A stretch of DNA of 37,959 bases from JAYWAM01 sp043782425 (GCA_043782425.1 JAYWAM010000182.1:1-37959); one strand, 5' to 3'; positions 1-8,946 are shown, numbered from the stretch's first letter. The notes: generated from the letters alone by a model not told the origin. Numbers and translations are program-made.

Positions 1-482
1 GCTTGAAGCAGCGCTGTCCGGTTGCCCTGGCAGTCAGCCTGCATGCGCCTAACGACAAGCTGCGCGATGTGCTTGTCCCAGTCAATCAGAAATATCCGCT
101 GGCGCAGTTGCTTGCCGCGATACGCGATTATCTTGAAGCTGCGCCGCGCGATTTCGTTACCTTCGAGTATGTGATGCTCGATCAGGTGAATGATTCGGTG
201 CAACTGGCGCACGAACTGGTTGCGCTGGTCGGCGATCTGCCGTGCAAGTTTAATTTGATTCCTTTCAACCCGTTTCCCAACTCCGGCTATCTGCGCTCCA
301 GCAACAATGCCATCCATCGCTTCCGCGCGGTGCTGACCGAGGCGGGCTTTGTCGTCACAGTGCGCAAGACGCGCGGCGACGATATTGACGCCGCCTGCGG
401 GCAGCTTGCCGGCAGGGTGAGGGACAAAACGCAGCGCACAGCCCATCGAAGCATTCACCACATGAAGGCCATCGCCGCATGA
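1..482 (+). CDS. rlmN: 23S rRNA (adenine2503-C2)/tRNA (adenine37-C2) methyltransferase RlmN, C-terminal part
   Basis: This is the C-terminal ~160 residues of the radical-SAM dual-specificity RNA methyltransferase RlmN, which methylates C2 of A2503 in 23S rRNA and of A37 in some tRNAs. The reading frame is open to the left window edge, so the start and the CxxxCxxC cluster lie outside. Diagnostic family segments are visible: AVSLHAPND near the edge, FEYVMLDQVND, CKFNLIPFNPFP, and TVRKTRGDDIDAACGQLAG, which carries the conserved methyl-accepting cysteine (AACGQ). Its stop overlaps the pilW start as ATGA, the usual betaproteobacterial arrangement. The TTG at base 3 is an internal leucine codon by homology, not a start. 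Confidence 0.95.
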   Translation, partial: LKQRCPVALAVSLHAPNDKLRDVLVPVNQKYPLAQLLAAIRDYLEAAPRDFVTFEYVMLDQVNDSVQLAHELVALVGDLPCKFNLIPFNPFPNSGYLRSSNNAIHRFRAVLTEAGFVVTVRKTRGDDIDAACGQLAGRVRDKTQRTAHRSIHHMKAIAA

Positions 483-1267
483 AATCCGCGCTTGCAGTAA
501 TTTGCACTGTTTTTATCGTTGCTGTTTTGCCAGGCTGTGTCAGCAAGACTACGGTAAAGAGCCAGCCTGCTGAGGTGCAGGACGCTCCTGTTAAAATCGA
601 CGCTGTAAGGCGTGCGCAAGTGCATGCCGAGCTTTCCGGCGCGTATTTTCAACGCGGCCAGATGGGCGTGGCGCTTGACGAAGCCAGGCAGGCATTGAAG
701 GAATCCAGCGAATATGTGCCGGCTTTCAACATGCTGGGGCTGATTTATATGGAGCTGCGCGACGATGCCCAGGCGACCGCCAATTTCGAACACGCGATGC
801 GTCTTGCCCCGAATGATTCTGATGTGCTCAATAATTACGGCTGGTATCTCTGCCAACGCGGCGACCCGGCCAAAGCGATGGGGTTCTTTGAATCCGCTTT
901 GAAGAATCCGCTTTATTCCTCACCGGAACGCGCTTTTCTCAATGCTGGTACCTGCGCACGGCAACTCGGAAACGATGCAGAGGCTGAGCGTAATCTGCGC
1001 CAGGCGCTGGATATTCAACCGGCGCTTGCCCAGGCGCTTTATCTGATGGCCGACATTTCCTACAAGAACGCGCGGCTCAAGGACACTGAAAGTTTTCTGA
1101 CACGCTATAACCGTGTCACCGGCAATCCGACTGCAGACGCGCTGTTGCTCGGCGTGCGCGTGTCGCGTGCGCTGGGGGACAAGAGTTCCGAAGTCAGTTA
1201 TTTGCAGCAGCTCAAGCGCCGCTTCCCCGAAGCGCCCCAGACCATCCAGGCCAACGAAGGCCGCTGA
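479..1267 (+). CDS. pilW: type IV pilus biogenesis/stability lipoprotein PilW (PilF-like), TPR protein
   Basis: A 262-residue tetratricopeptide protein with a lipoprotein signal peptide: a short positive N-terminus, a hydrophobic stretch and a lipobox LPGC with the lipidated Cys at residue 20. About five TPR units follow (for example QMGVALDEARQALKESSEY and GDPAKAMGFFESALKNPLYS). By family knowledge it is the outer-membrane pilotin that helps the PilQ secretin localise or multimerise in type IV pilus assembly. The start overlaps the rlmN stop (ATGA), indicating translational coupling. Position between rlmN and the rodZ-like gene supports PilW over a generic TPR protein. Confidence 0.9.
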   Translation: MKSALAVICTVFIVAVLPGCVSKTTVKSQPAEVQDAPVKIDAVRRAQVHAELSGAYFQRGQMGVALDEARQALKESSEYVPAFNMLGLIYMELRDDAQATANFEHAMRLAPNDSDVLNNYGWYLCQRGDPAKAMGFFESALKNPLYSSPERAFLNAGTCARQLGNDAEAERNLRQALDIQPALAQALYLMADISYKNARLKDTESFLTRYNRVTGNPTADALLLGVRVSRALGDKSSEVSYLQQLKRRFPEAPQTIQANEGR

Positions 1268-1289
1268 GCGCTACGCAACGAACTCACCT

Positions 1290-2204
1290 ATGGATTCCGC
1301 TCAACATCAGAGTAATACTGGCGAAGCGGGCGCGACGACGCAAACGCCAGGCGGCGTGTTAGCCTCCGAGCGCCTGCGACAGGGGCTGTCGGTGGGCGAT
1401 GTCGCGGCAAAACTGCGCATGGGCATTATTCAAGTCGATGCGCTGGAGCGCGGCGACTACGCCAGGCTGCCCACCGGGACTTTCCTGCGCGGTTTTGTAC
1501 GCAGCTATGCCAAATTGTTGGGCATAGAACCTGGGCGAGTTGTCGAGTTGCTGGAACAGACGCTCGGCCCCAGCGCCAAGCCGCCGCTCGTCGTGTCCAG
1601 CCAGAACATCAGATACACCGCGCCGCGCGAACAATTCACTACGCCTAAAGCGCGTGCGGCGCTGTTGGCGGCGCTGCTGTTGGTGCTGTCGGCCTTTGGC
1701 TGGTACTGGTGGGATTACATTCGTCCCGAGCGCTTGTTGGAAAACAAAATGGCAAGCAAAACACAGCCCGTCGGCGCTGCAACCCCTGCACAGACCGGCA
1801 ATGTTGATGTCACCAACCTGAGCCCCTTGCCCGATCCTTACGCCACGCAAGCTGCTATAGAGAATGTGCAAGCGGAATCTACACCTTTTGCCGGTAGCGC
1901 CAATATTGTTGCGCCGCAGAACGCCGCGCCACCTGTGCTGACAAACCGCAAACCCGTTGCCCCCGGTAGCGCCACATTGCGTTTCACTTTCAGCGGCGAA
2001 TCCTGGGTTGAGGTGATCGAGGGTAGCGGCAAGATCCTGGTTTCGCGCCGCTACAAGGCGGGAGAGGAAGAGGTGGCCGTAGGCAAGGGCCCGCTCTCGG
2101 TAATCATTGGTAATGCCGCGGCCACGCGCATGAGCTACAACGGCAACGATTTTGATTTGGCGCCGCACACGCGCATTACCGTAGCGCGCTTCACACTGAA
2201 ATAA
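1290..2204 (+). CDS. RodZ-like cytoskeletal/helix-turn-helix membrane protein
   Basis: A 304-residue protein starting at ATG 1290; an open frame extends upstream, but the domain begins only after this ATG. The N-terminal third is a Cro/RodZ-type helix-turn-helix (LASERLRQGLSVGDVAAKLRM, then LPTGTFLRGFVRSYAKLLG, about residues 26–90). A single transmembrane helix lies near residue 130 (LLAALLLVLSAFGWYWW). A proline/alanine-rich linker and a C-terminal DUF4115 β-domain (FTFSGESWVEV…LSVIIGNAAA) follow. RodZ binds MreB and helps set rod shape; the periplasmic domain anchors it. Its place between pilW and ispG is the normal one. The downstream ispG start overlaps the stop by one base (TAATG). Confidence 0.85.
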   Translation: MDSAQHQSNTGEAGATTQTPGGVLASERLRQGLSVGDVAAKLRMGIIQVDALERGDYARLPTGTFLRGFVRSYAKLLGIEPGRVVELLEQTLGPSAKPPLVVSSQNIRYTAPREQFTTPKARAALLAALLLVLSAFGWYWWDYIRPERLLENKMASKTQPVGAATPAQTGNVDVTNLSPLPDPYATQAAIENVQAESTPFAGSANIVAPQNAAPPVLTNRKPVAPGSATLRFTFSGESWVEVIEGSGKILVSRRYKAGEEEVAVGKGPLSVIIGNAAATRMSYNGNDFDLAPHTRITVARFTLK

Positions 2205-3493
2205 TGCCCATGTTCGAATCTATTGCACGTCGAGTGTCGCGCCAGGTGCAGGTGGCCGATAGAGCCATCGGCGGAAATGCGCCCATTCTGGTGCAGTCGA
2301 TGACCAACACCGATACCGAGGACGCCGAAGCGACCACAAGACAGGTGGCGCAACTCGCGCGCGCCGGTTCGGAAATCGTGCGCATTACCGTCAACACCCT
2401 GGAAGCGGCGCGCCAGGTTCCGGTCATACGCGCCAAGCTCGATGTATTGGGCGTGGATGTCCCTCTGGTTGGCGACTTTCACTTCAACGGCCACAAGCTG
2501 CTCACGCGCTTTCCCGATTGCGCGCGCGCGTTGGCCAAGTACCGCATTAATCCCGGCAATGTCGGCCACGGTGAAAAGCGCGACGAACAGTTTGCGCTGA
2601 TGATAGAGGCGGCGTGTAAATATGAGAAACCGGTGCGCATCGGCGTGAACTGGGGCAGCCTCGATCCCGAATTGATCGCGCGCATGATGGACGACAATGC
2701 CAGACTCACCAATCCGCTCGACGCCGATGCGGTAATGCGCGAAGCGCTGATCGTGTCCGCATTGCAAAGCGCTGCAAAAGCTGAGCAACTCGGCCTGCCG
2801 GGTGAGCGTATCGTGCTGTCTTGTAAAGTGAGCGCGGTACAGGATTTGATCGCGGTGTATCGCGATCTGGCGCGGCGCTGCGATTATGCGCTGCATCTGG
2901 GTTTGACCGAAGCCGGCATGGGATCAAAAGGCATCGTCGCCTCGAGCGCTGCGCTCGCTGTGCTGCTACAGGAAGGAATCGGCGACACGATACGCATTTC
3001 GCTCACGCCCGAACCGGGAGGCGATCGCAGCAAAGAAGTGATCGTCGCCCAGGAAATCCTCCAGACGATGGGCTTGCGTTCTTTCACGCCTATGGTTGCA
3101 GCGTGTCCCGGCTGCGGACGCACCACCAGCACGCTTTTCCAGGAACTGGCCGAAAAAATTCAGACATATTTGCGCGACCAGATGCCGCTATGGAAAACGC
3201 GCTATCCGGGAGTTGAAGACATGCATGTGGCCGTAATGGGCTGTGTGGTGAACGGCCCTGGCGAATCCAAGCTTGCCAACATCGGCATCTCGCTCCCGGG
3301 TAATGGTGAAGCGCCGGTCGCGCCGGTATTTGTAGATGGTGAGAAGACTGTAACCCTCAAGGGCGAACGCATCGCCGAGGAATTCCAGCAGATCGTTGAG
3401 ACCTATGTGAGCAAAACTTATGCCCCTGGCGCTGGGTTAAGCGGCCAGACGCGCAAGACGCGCAAGAAAGAAATTGCGCTTCGCGTGGTTTAG
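2204..3493 (+). CDS. ispG: 4-hydroxy-3-methylbut-2-enyl diphosphate synthase IspG (GcpE)
   Basis: A 429-residue [4Fe-4S] enzyme converting MEcPP to HMBPP in the non-mevalonate (MEP) isoprenoid pathway. The N-terminal TIM barrel includes LVQSMTNTDT, IVRITVNT and RINPGNVG; the C-terminal cluster domain has CPGCGRTTST (Cys301, Cys304) and MGCVVNGPGES (Cys347, with the conserved Glu at 354), so all three cluster ligands are present. The ATG shares one base with the rodZ-like stop. The last ~20 residues (QTRKTRKKEIALRVV) form a basic tail beyond the usual family end. A perfect inverted repeat follows the stop at about 60 bases. Confidence 0.97.
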   Translation: MPMFESIARRVSRQVQVADRAIGGNAPILVQSMTNTDTEDAEATTRQVAQLARAGSEIVRITVNTLEAARQVPVIRAKLDVLGVDVPLVGDFHFNGHKLLTRFPDCARALAKYRINPGNVGHGEKRDEQFALMIEAACKYEKPVRIGVNWGSLDPELIARMMDDNARLTNPLDADAVMREALIVSALQSAAKAEQLGLPGERIVLSCKVSAVQDLIAVYRDLARRCDYALHLGLTEAGMGSKGIVASSAALAVLLQEGIGDTIRISLTPEPGGDRSKEVIVAQEILQTMGLRSFTPMVAACPGCGRTTSTLFQELAEKIQTYLRDQMPLWKTRYPGVEDMHVAVMGCVVNGPGESKLANIGISLPGNGEAPVAPVFVDGEKTVTLKGERIAEEFQQIVETYVSKTYAPGAGLSGQTRKTRKKEIALRVV

Positions 3494-3555
3494 GTTTGCA
3501 GCAGGAAAGTGCGTGGAAAGGCGCATGGATACTCACTCTTGCCGAAACGGTGATT

Positions 3556-3608
3556 CCGTAGGGTGCGCTTGCGCACCATTCGCAGCGGTGCGCAAGCGCA
3601 CCCTACGG
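3556..3608. repeat. perfect 22-bp inverted repeat with 9-bp loop (REP-like)
   Basis: Bases 3556–3577 and 3587–3608 are exact reverse complements, separated by 9 bases. Each arm itself contains the self-complementary core GGTGCGCAAGCGCACC, so it can fold as one long hairpin or two small ones. No T-tract follows on either strand. I recall GTAGGGTGCGC…-type repeats as scattered intergenic elements in many proteobacteria. It could also block 3'-exonucleases downstream of ispG. The rest of 3494–3746 holds only the leader of the next gene. Confidence 0.85.
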
Positions 3609-3746
3609 GACTGCCGGAATTTTAGAATGCTTCTCCAGCGGTACATTTTCTGGAGTTGGGTATCAATACCGCGAAGGGGATTGCGCCACCCTCCCTTTGC
3701 GGCGCAAATCAGCGGTGGCGCTGTACGACAACATTGGAGAAGTTAC

Positions 3747-4199
3747 GTGAAGAAAACCATTCTGCTTGGTCTGTTTGTGGGTGCTGTGCTTGGTGCAACA
3801 CCGCTGCTGTCTGTGGCGCAGAAGCCGGCGCCCGGTCCCGATATGATTCTTGTCAAAGCAACCGCGAAAACCAGCGACGAGGTGGTAGACGCGGTCAAGA
3901 CCTATTCCGAAGAAAAAAAATGGCTTTACATGGGGGCTTCCAAGGCCAAACAAGGCGAAATCACGATGGTCAAGGTCTGCATTCCGGAAGTCGGCAAGCT
4001 GCTGTGGCCTATGGGACTTCAAGTGACCGCATTGCTGCCGTGCGGAAATCTGGGTGTTTACCAAAACAAAGGTAAGACCGAAATTTCAATGCTCCACCCC
4101 AGCTACATGCAGGTCCTCTATCCGCACCCGCAGATGGAAAAAGCGGTTGATGCTGCGACGCCTTTGCTCCTTGAAATGTTTGAGGCGATTGCAAAATAG
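3747..4199 (+). CDS. exported DUF302-like protein
   Basis: A 150-residue protein starting at GTG 3747, with a GGAGA ribosome site 6 bases upstream; a longer open frame upstream reads through the inverted repeat and is unlikely to be translated. A Sec signal peptide covers about residues 1–24 (KKTILLGLFVGAVLGATPLLSVAQ). The mature part resembles DUF302 proteins: an alternating hydrophobic start, SEEKKWLYMG, and the core segment VTALLPCGNLGVYQ with a conserved-looking Cys, then ISMLHPSYM. The function of DUF302 is unknown. It is single, between ispG and hisS, and not part of either coupled block. Confidence 0.65.
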   Translation: MKKTILLGLFVGAVLGATPLLSVAQKPAPGPDMILVKATAKTSDEVVDAVKTYSEEKKWLYMGASKAKQGEITMVKVCIPEVGKLLWPMGLQVTALLPCGNLGVYQNKGKTEISMLHPSYMQVLYPHPQMEKAVDAATPLLLEMFEAIAK

Positions 4200-4287
4200 C
4201 ATCGGGAACGTGTCTGGAAACGGGTAAAATTACCGGTTTTCCGCGTTCTTACGCCCTTTCCACCTCAGCACTACACAAGTAAAACGC

Positions 4288-5559
4288 ATGAGCAATCCCA
4301 TTCAAGCGGTGCGCGGGATGAACGACATCCTGCCGCATCAGTCGCCGCTGTGGCAGTTTCTCGAAGACGCCACGCGCGAAGTGTTCGAGCAATATGGCTA
4401 CCAGTTGATGCGCACCCCGGTAGTCGAATCGACTCCGCTGTACGCGCGCGCCATCGGCGAGGTGACCGACATCGTCGAAAAGGAAATGTATTCCTTCGAG
4501 GACGGCATGAACGGCGAAAAGCTCACGCTGCGCCCCGAGGCTACCGCTGGCTTGGTGCGCGCTGTGATCGAGCACAACCTGTTGTACAACGGCCCGCTGC
4601 GCATCTGGACCTGGGGCCCGATGTTTCGCCATGAGCGCCCGCAAAGAGGACGTCATCGGCAGTTTTATCAGTTCGATGTGGAAGCGCTGGGCTACCCTGG
4701 GCCGGATGTCGATGCCGAGCAGATTGTGATGCTGGCGCGGTTATGGGAGCGGCTCGGTTTGCGCGATGTGGCGTTGCACCTTAACTCCATCGGCGATGTC
4801 GAGTCGCGCGCGCGCCACCGCGAGGCGCTGGTGCAGTACTTTGAGGCGCATGCCGATCATCTGGACGCAGACGCCAAGCGCCGTCTCTACACCAATCCGC
4901 TGCGTACTCTGGATACCAAGAACCCCGCCATGCAGGCCATCGTCGAGGGCGCGCCCAAGTTGCGCGAGTTTCTCGATGCTGAAGCCAAAGAGCATTTTGC
5001 TGGAGTCAAGCAGCGCCTGGACGCAACGGGGTTGAGTTATATCGAGAATCCGCGTCTGGTGCGCGGCTTTGATTATTACAATCGCACGGTGTTCGAGTTC
5101 ATCGGCAAGGGTAAGGATTTTGAGCTGACTCTTGCAGGGGGAGGGCGCTACGATGGCCTGATTGCGCAGTTGGGGGGCAAATCGGCGCCAGGCTGCGGCT
5201 TTGGTTTCGGTGTGGAGCGCGTGCTCATGATGCTGGAAGAAAACCCGCCCGTCAGCGCAGCCCGGCTCGATGCTTATGTCATTTTTCAGGACGAGGCGGC
5301 GGCGCAAGCGTGGGCGGCGGCAGAGTTTTTGCGTGATGCCGATCTGGCGGTGATATTGCATGCCGGGGGAGGCAGTATCAAGTCGCAGATGAAAAAGGCC
5401 GACGCCAGTACGGCGCGATTTGCTATCATTCTCGGCGCAAGCGAAGTTGCGGCAGGCAAGGTCAGCGTCAAGGATTTACGCCAGGCCGGGGAACAAGCGC
5501 TGCTGGACATTGATGAAACCGCTGCGCGCCTGTGGCATGCCAAGGCCGAGTTGCTCTGA
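4288..5559 (+). CDS. hisS: histidyl-tRNA synthetase
   Basis: A 423-residue class II aminoacyl-tRNA synthetase that charges tRNA-His. Visible motifs are motif 2 (FRHERPQRGRHRQFYQFD, about 113–130), the two histidine-specific signatures LVRGFDYYN (257–265) and AGGGRYDGL (283–291), motif 3 (GFGFGVERV, 304–312), and a C-terminal anticodon-binding α/β domain (YVIFQDEAAAQAW onward). Length is typical. It stands upstream of yfgM–bamB–der as in many proteobacteria, but a ~160-bp repeat element separates it from yfgM. The shorter paralogue hisZ lies at 18680. Confidence 0.97.
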   Translation: MSNPIQAVRGMNDILPHQSPLWQFLEDATREVFEQYGYQLMRTPVVESTPLYARAIGEVTDIVEKEMYSFEDGMNGEKLTLRPEATAGLVRAVIEHNLLYNGPLRIWTWGPMFRHERPQRGRHRQFYQFDVEALGYPGPDVDAEQIVMLARLWERLGLRDVALHLNSIGDVESRARHREALVQYFEAHADHLDADAKRRLYTNPLRTLDTKNPAMQAIVEGAPKLREFLDAEAKEHFAGVKQRLDATGLSYIENPRLVRGFDYYNRTVFEFIGKGKDFELTLAGGGRYDGLIAQLGGKSAPGCGFGFGVERVLMMLEENPPVSAARLDAYVIFQDEAAAQAWAAAEFLRDADLAVILHAGGGSIKSQMKKADASTARFAIILGASEVAAGKVSVKDLRQAGEQALLDIDETAARLWHAKAELL

Positions 5560-5575
5560 TGGGCACTAAAATAGC

Positions 5576-5735
5576 GTAACTACTCAGCAGTCAAATATAG
5601 AACGCAGATGACGCTGATAATTATGATTAAATAAGATTTTTTTATTTGGTTTCTGGGTATTTATATTTATCTGCGTTCATCATATTCATCCGCGTCATCA
5701 GCGTTCCATTCTATTTGATGGCGCTGAGTAGTTAC
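5576..5735. mobile_element. MITE-like element with 13-bp perfect terminal inverted repeats
   Basis: The AT-rich spacer between hisS and yfgM is bounded by GTAACTACTCAGC (5576–5588) and its exact reverse complement GCTGAGTAGTTAC (5723–5735). Inside the ends the inverted similarity continues imperfectly for about 45 more bases per side (TCAAATA…GAACGC…GATGACGC…GATAATTATGAT against TCAAATAG…GAACGC…GATGACGC…GATGAATATGAT). It has no coding capacity. A palindromic, non-coding, ~160-bp AT-rich body suggests a miniature inverted-repeat element. I see no convincing target duplication. Confidence 0.7.
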
Positions 5736-5753
5736 TAAATATTAAGGAATCAC

Positions 5754-6398
5754 ATGGCAGTTTATGATCTTGAAGAGCAGGAACGCTTAGACGAACTCAA
5801 GGATTGGTGGCAAAAGAACGGCAAGTTTATCTATGCCGCTCTCGCCGCCTTGCTTCTGGTGTTGGGTGGAACTTACGGCTGGCGCGCGTACCAAAAAAGT
5901 CAGAATGAACAGGCGGCGGCGTTGTTCAAGAGCGTGCAGAAAGTGGCGGCGGAAAAAGACGCGAAAAAATTTTCCGATGCAGCCAGCGCGCTGATGGAAA
6001 AGTTTCCAGGGACGTTTTATGCCACCGAGGCGGCATTGCTCGCCGCCAAGAGCAGCTTCGAGGCCAAGGATTTCGCGGCGGCACGCACGCACTTGCAATG
6101 GGTGGTGGATCAGGGCAAGACACAATTTCGCCCTCTCGCGCAGATCAGGCTGGCTACCGTGCTGCTCGAAGAACAGAAGTTCGACGAGGCGCTTAAGGTT
6201 ATTCAAGGCGTAAACGACGAGGGCTACATTACGCTCGCAGCGGACTTGAAAGGCGATATCCTGTTGGCGCAAGGCAAGAAAGACGAGGCGCGTATTGCCT
6301 ACCAACTGGCGCTAGATAAGGCCGATGCGCGCAGTCCCATCAAGCAATTTACGCAATTCAAACTCGATGCGCTGGGCGCGCCAGCGGAGGCGAAGTGA
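5754..6398 (+). CDS. yfgM: YfgM-like membrane-anchored tetratricopeptide protein
   Basis: A 214-residue protein of the YfgM/ancillary SecYEG translocon family. An N-terminal cytoplasmic stretch rich in charged residues (DLEEQERLDELKDWW) precedes one transmembrane helix (about residues 28–44, FIYAALAALLLVLGGTYGW) and a periplasmic TPR-like domain with repeated A/E-rich helices. In E. coli YfgM contacts SecYEG and the chaperone PpiD. An AAGGAA ribosome site precedes the ATG. The stop overlaps the GTG start of bamB (GTGA), and hisS–yfgM–bamB–der is a conserved order. Confidence 0.88.
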   Translation: MAVYDLEEQERLDELKDWWQKNGKFIYAALAALLLVLGGTYGWRAYQKSQNEQAAALFKSVQKVAAEKDAKKFSDAASALMEKFPGTFYATEAALLAAKSSFEAKDFAAARTHLQWVVDQGKTQFRPLAQIRLATVLLEEQKFDEALKVIQGVNDEGYITLAADLKGDILLAQGKKDEARIAYQLALDKADARSPIKQFTQFKLDALGAPAEAK

Positions 6399-7519
6399 AG
6401 AAATACTGCCGACTGCTTGTTCCCGTTGCCATTATTGCGCTGCTGCCGGGTTGCGGGATATTCGGCGGCTCGAGCAAAAAACCAAAACCCCTGCCGGACA
6501 TCTCTGCGCCCATTTCCGCCAAAGTGATTTGGCAGGCCTCGGCCACCAAGAGCGGCGGGTTCGCTTTTACGCCCGCTGCTGCGCAAGGGGTGATTTATGC
6601 CGCAGGCGCCGACGGCACGATAGTTGGCACGGGAGACGGCACCGGGCGCGTTGAATCGCGCATCAACACCGGTCAGAAACTTTCCGGCGGTGTCGGTTTT
6701 GGCGACGCAAAGATTGTGGTTGGCACTGCTAAAGGCGAAGTGCTGGCCTTTGAAAGTTCCGGCAGAGCGCTGTGGAACAGTCCGGTCGGCGGTGAAGTAT
6801 TAGCGGCGCCGACGCTGACGGCAAATTTAGTGTTGGCGCGCACCGCTGACGGACGCATCTTCGCGCTCAACGCGCTCGATGGTCGGCGGCGCTGGGTTTA
6901 CCAGCGTGTCTCACCGGCCCTGACACTACGCAGCAGCGCGGGTGTGGTAGTCAGCCGCGGGACTGTCTATGCGGGTTTCGCTGGCGGCAAACTGGTCGCC
7001 ATCGAGCTTGAAAGCGGCAAACCGATCTGGGAGGCGACGCTTTCCCAGCCGCGCGGCGCCACCGAGCTTGAGCGTATCGCCGATATCGGCGGGCAGCCGG
7101 TGCTCGATGACACGCGCATTTGCGCCAGCGTATACCAGGGGCGCAGCGGTTGCGTCGAAACCCTTAACGGCAATGTGCTGTGGTCGCGCGAGCTTTCCAG
7201 CGCCACCAGTATGGGTGTTGATAGCCGCAACCTCTATCTCAGCGATGATGCCGGTAACGTGCACGCTCTAGACAAGGTCACAGGCGCCAGTGTGTGGAAA
7301 CAGGACCAGCTTGCCTTGCGCCGACTTGGCGCCCCGGTGTTGTTCTCCGGCAAGGTATGGGTGGGAGACGCTAGCGGCTTGGTTCACATTCTTTCCATCG
7401 ATAACGGCGCGCTTATCGGCCGCGTGTCCACCGACGGCAGCGCTATCAATGCCCTGATCGCCGTTGAAGGTCAGTTAATTGCACAGACTGCCAATGGAGG
7501 CATTTTCGCCATTCGTTGA
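6395..7519 (+). CDS. bamB: outer-membrane assembly lipoprotein BamB
   Basis: A 374-residue lipoprotein starting at GTG, overlapping the yfgM stop. The signal peptide ends in the lipobox LLPGC (Cys20). The body consists of repeated PQQ/β-propeller blades with the typical pattern GKVLAFESSGRALWN, GRIFALNALDGRRRWVYQ, GKLVAIELESGKPIWEA, GNVHALDKVTGASVWKQ and GLVHILSIDNGALIG. BamB is an accessory part of the BAM complex that inserts β-barrel proteins into the outer membrane. Its neighbours yfgM and der are the standard ones. Confidence 0.95.
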   Translation: MKKYCRLLVPVAIIALLPGCGIFGGSSKKPKPLPDISAPISAKVIWQASATKSGGFAFTPAAAQGVIYAAGADGTIVGTGDGTGRVESRINTGQKLSGGVGFGDAKIVVGTAKGEVLAFESSGRALWNSPVGGEVLAAPTLTANLVLARTADGRIFALNALDGRRRWVYQRVSPALTLRSSAGVVVSRGTVYAGFAGGKLVAIELESGKPIWEATLSQPRGATELERIADIGGQPVLDDTRICASVYQGRSGCVETLNGNVLWSRELSSATSMGVDSRNLYLSDDAGNVHALDKVTGASVWKQDQLALRRLGAPVLFSGKVWVGDASGLVHILSIDNGALIGRVSTDGSAINALIAVEGQLIAQTANGGIFAIR

Positions 7520-7539
7520 GGTTTCAACCCGGCTCAATC

Positions 7540-8946
7540 ATGAAACCTACCATCGTCATCGTCGGCCGCCCTAACGTCGGCAAATCCACGCTTTTTAACC
7601 GGCTCACCAAAACACGCGACGCCATTGTCGCCGACGTGCCGGGGCTGACGCGCGATCGCCATTACGGTCATGGCAGGGGCGCATCCAAACCTTTCCTCAT
7701 CGTCGATACCGGCGGCTTCGAGCCGGTGGCCACCGAAGGCATCATGCACGAAATGGCCAAGCAGACTTTACAGGCTATCGCCGAGTCTGACGCCATTATT
7801 TTTGTCACCGATGGACGCGAGGGCTTGACGCATCAGGACAAGCAGATCGCCGATACGCTGCGCAAGGGCGCGGTGGCGCGCGGCGTGCGCGTCATCATTG
7901 CGGTGAACAAGGCCGAGGGCTTGGACGAGTCGCTCACCACCGCCGATTTTCACGAGCTGGCGTTGGGTGAGCCCGAGGCTATTTCCGCTGCGCACGGCGA
8001 GGGGGTGCGCGATCTGATCGAAAAAGTGCTGGTTGGGTTTCCCGATGCGGTTGATGAAGCCGACGCCGATCACCCCAAAATAGCCGTGGTCGGGCGTCCC
8101 AATGTCGGAAAATCAACGCTGGTCAACCGCATGATAGGCGAAGACCGCGTCATCACTTTTGATCAGCCGGGCACCACGCGCGATAGCATTTATGTGCCGC
8201 TGTCGCGCAACGGCAAGGACTACACCTTGATCGATACCGCCGGCATTCGCAGGCGCGGCAAGGTGTTTGAGGCCATCGAGAAATTTTCCGTCATCAAAAC
8301 CCTGCAGGCTATCGATGACGCCAACGTCGTGGTGCTGCTGCTCGACGCCAAGGCGGAAATCGCCGATCAGGATGCGCATATCGCCGGATTCATCCTCGAA
8401 GCCGGACGCTCGCTGGTAGTGGCGATCAACAAATGGGACAACCTCGACAGCGGCGAGCGCGAGCACATCAAAAGTGAATACCAGCGCAAGCTGCTGTTTT
8501 TGAATTTCGCCAACATCCACACCATTTCGGCCTTGCAAGGCTTGGGTATGGAGCCATTGTTCACTTCGATTGATGGCGCTTTCGCCGCAGCGATGGCCAA
8601 GCTTTCCACGCCTAAGCTGACGCGCGCCTTGATGGCAGCGACCGAAAAACATCAGCCCCCCATGAACGGCCTGCACCGGCCCAAGCTGCGCTATGCGCAT
8701 CAGGGCGGATCCAATCCGCCGGTGGTGGTGGTGCATGGCTCGGGGCTCGATGGTTTGCCGGGCAGTTATGTGCGCTACCTGGAAAATTTCTTCCGCGATG
8801 CTTTCAAGCTCAAGGGAACCCCGCTGCGCATCGAGCTTAAGAAAGCCGCTAACCCGTTTTCTGAACGCAAGAAAAAGCCGCTCACCGCGAGCCAGGAAAA
8901 CGCCAGGCGCAGAGAAAATCGCTACAAAAAGCGTACCTACGCTTGA
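7540..8946 (+). CDS. der: ribosome-associated double GTPase Der (EngA)
   Basis: A 468-residue protein with two tandem GTPase domains and a C-terminal KH-like domain; it acts in 50S ribosomal subunit maturation. P-loops GRPNVGKS occur at residues 9–16 and 185–192; G3 motifs DTGG and DTAG and G4 motifs NKAE (123–126) and NKWD (297–300) are all present. The ATG at 7540 is chosen because MKPTIVIVGRPNVGKS is the family N-terminus; the frame is open to a TTG at 7516 overlapping bamB, but that adds a non-conserved leader. The basic C-terminal tail (RRRENRYKKRTYA) is usual. Confidence 0.97.
   Translation: MKPTIVIVGRPNVGKSTLFNRLTKTRDAIVADVPGLTRDRHYGHGRGASKPFLIVDTGGFEPVATEGIMHEMAKQTLQAIAESDAIIFVTDGREGLTHQDKQIADTLRKGAVARGVRVIIAVNKAEGLDESLTTADFHELALGEPEAISAAHGEGVRDLIEKVLVGFPDAVDEADADHPKIAVVGRPNVGKSTLVNRMIGEDRVITFDQPGTTRDSIYVPLSRNGKDYTLIDTAGIRRRGKVFEAIEKFSVIKTLQAIDDANVVVLLLDAKAEIADQDAHIAGFILEAGRSLVVAINKWDNLDSGEREHIKSEYQRKLLFLNFANIHTISALQGLGMEPLFTSIDGAFAAAMAKLSTPKLTRALMAATEKHQPPMNGLHRPKLRYAHQGGSNPPVVVVHGSGLDGLPGSYVRYLENFFRDAFKLKGTPLRIELKKAANPFSERKKKPLTASQENARRRENRYKKRTYA

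Noticed and set aside
1113..1289. Upstream extension of the rodZ-like frame
   Set aside because: It overlaps the pilW coding region in another frame, and the RodZ domain starts only after ATG 1290.
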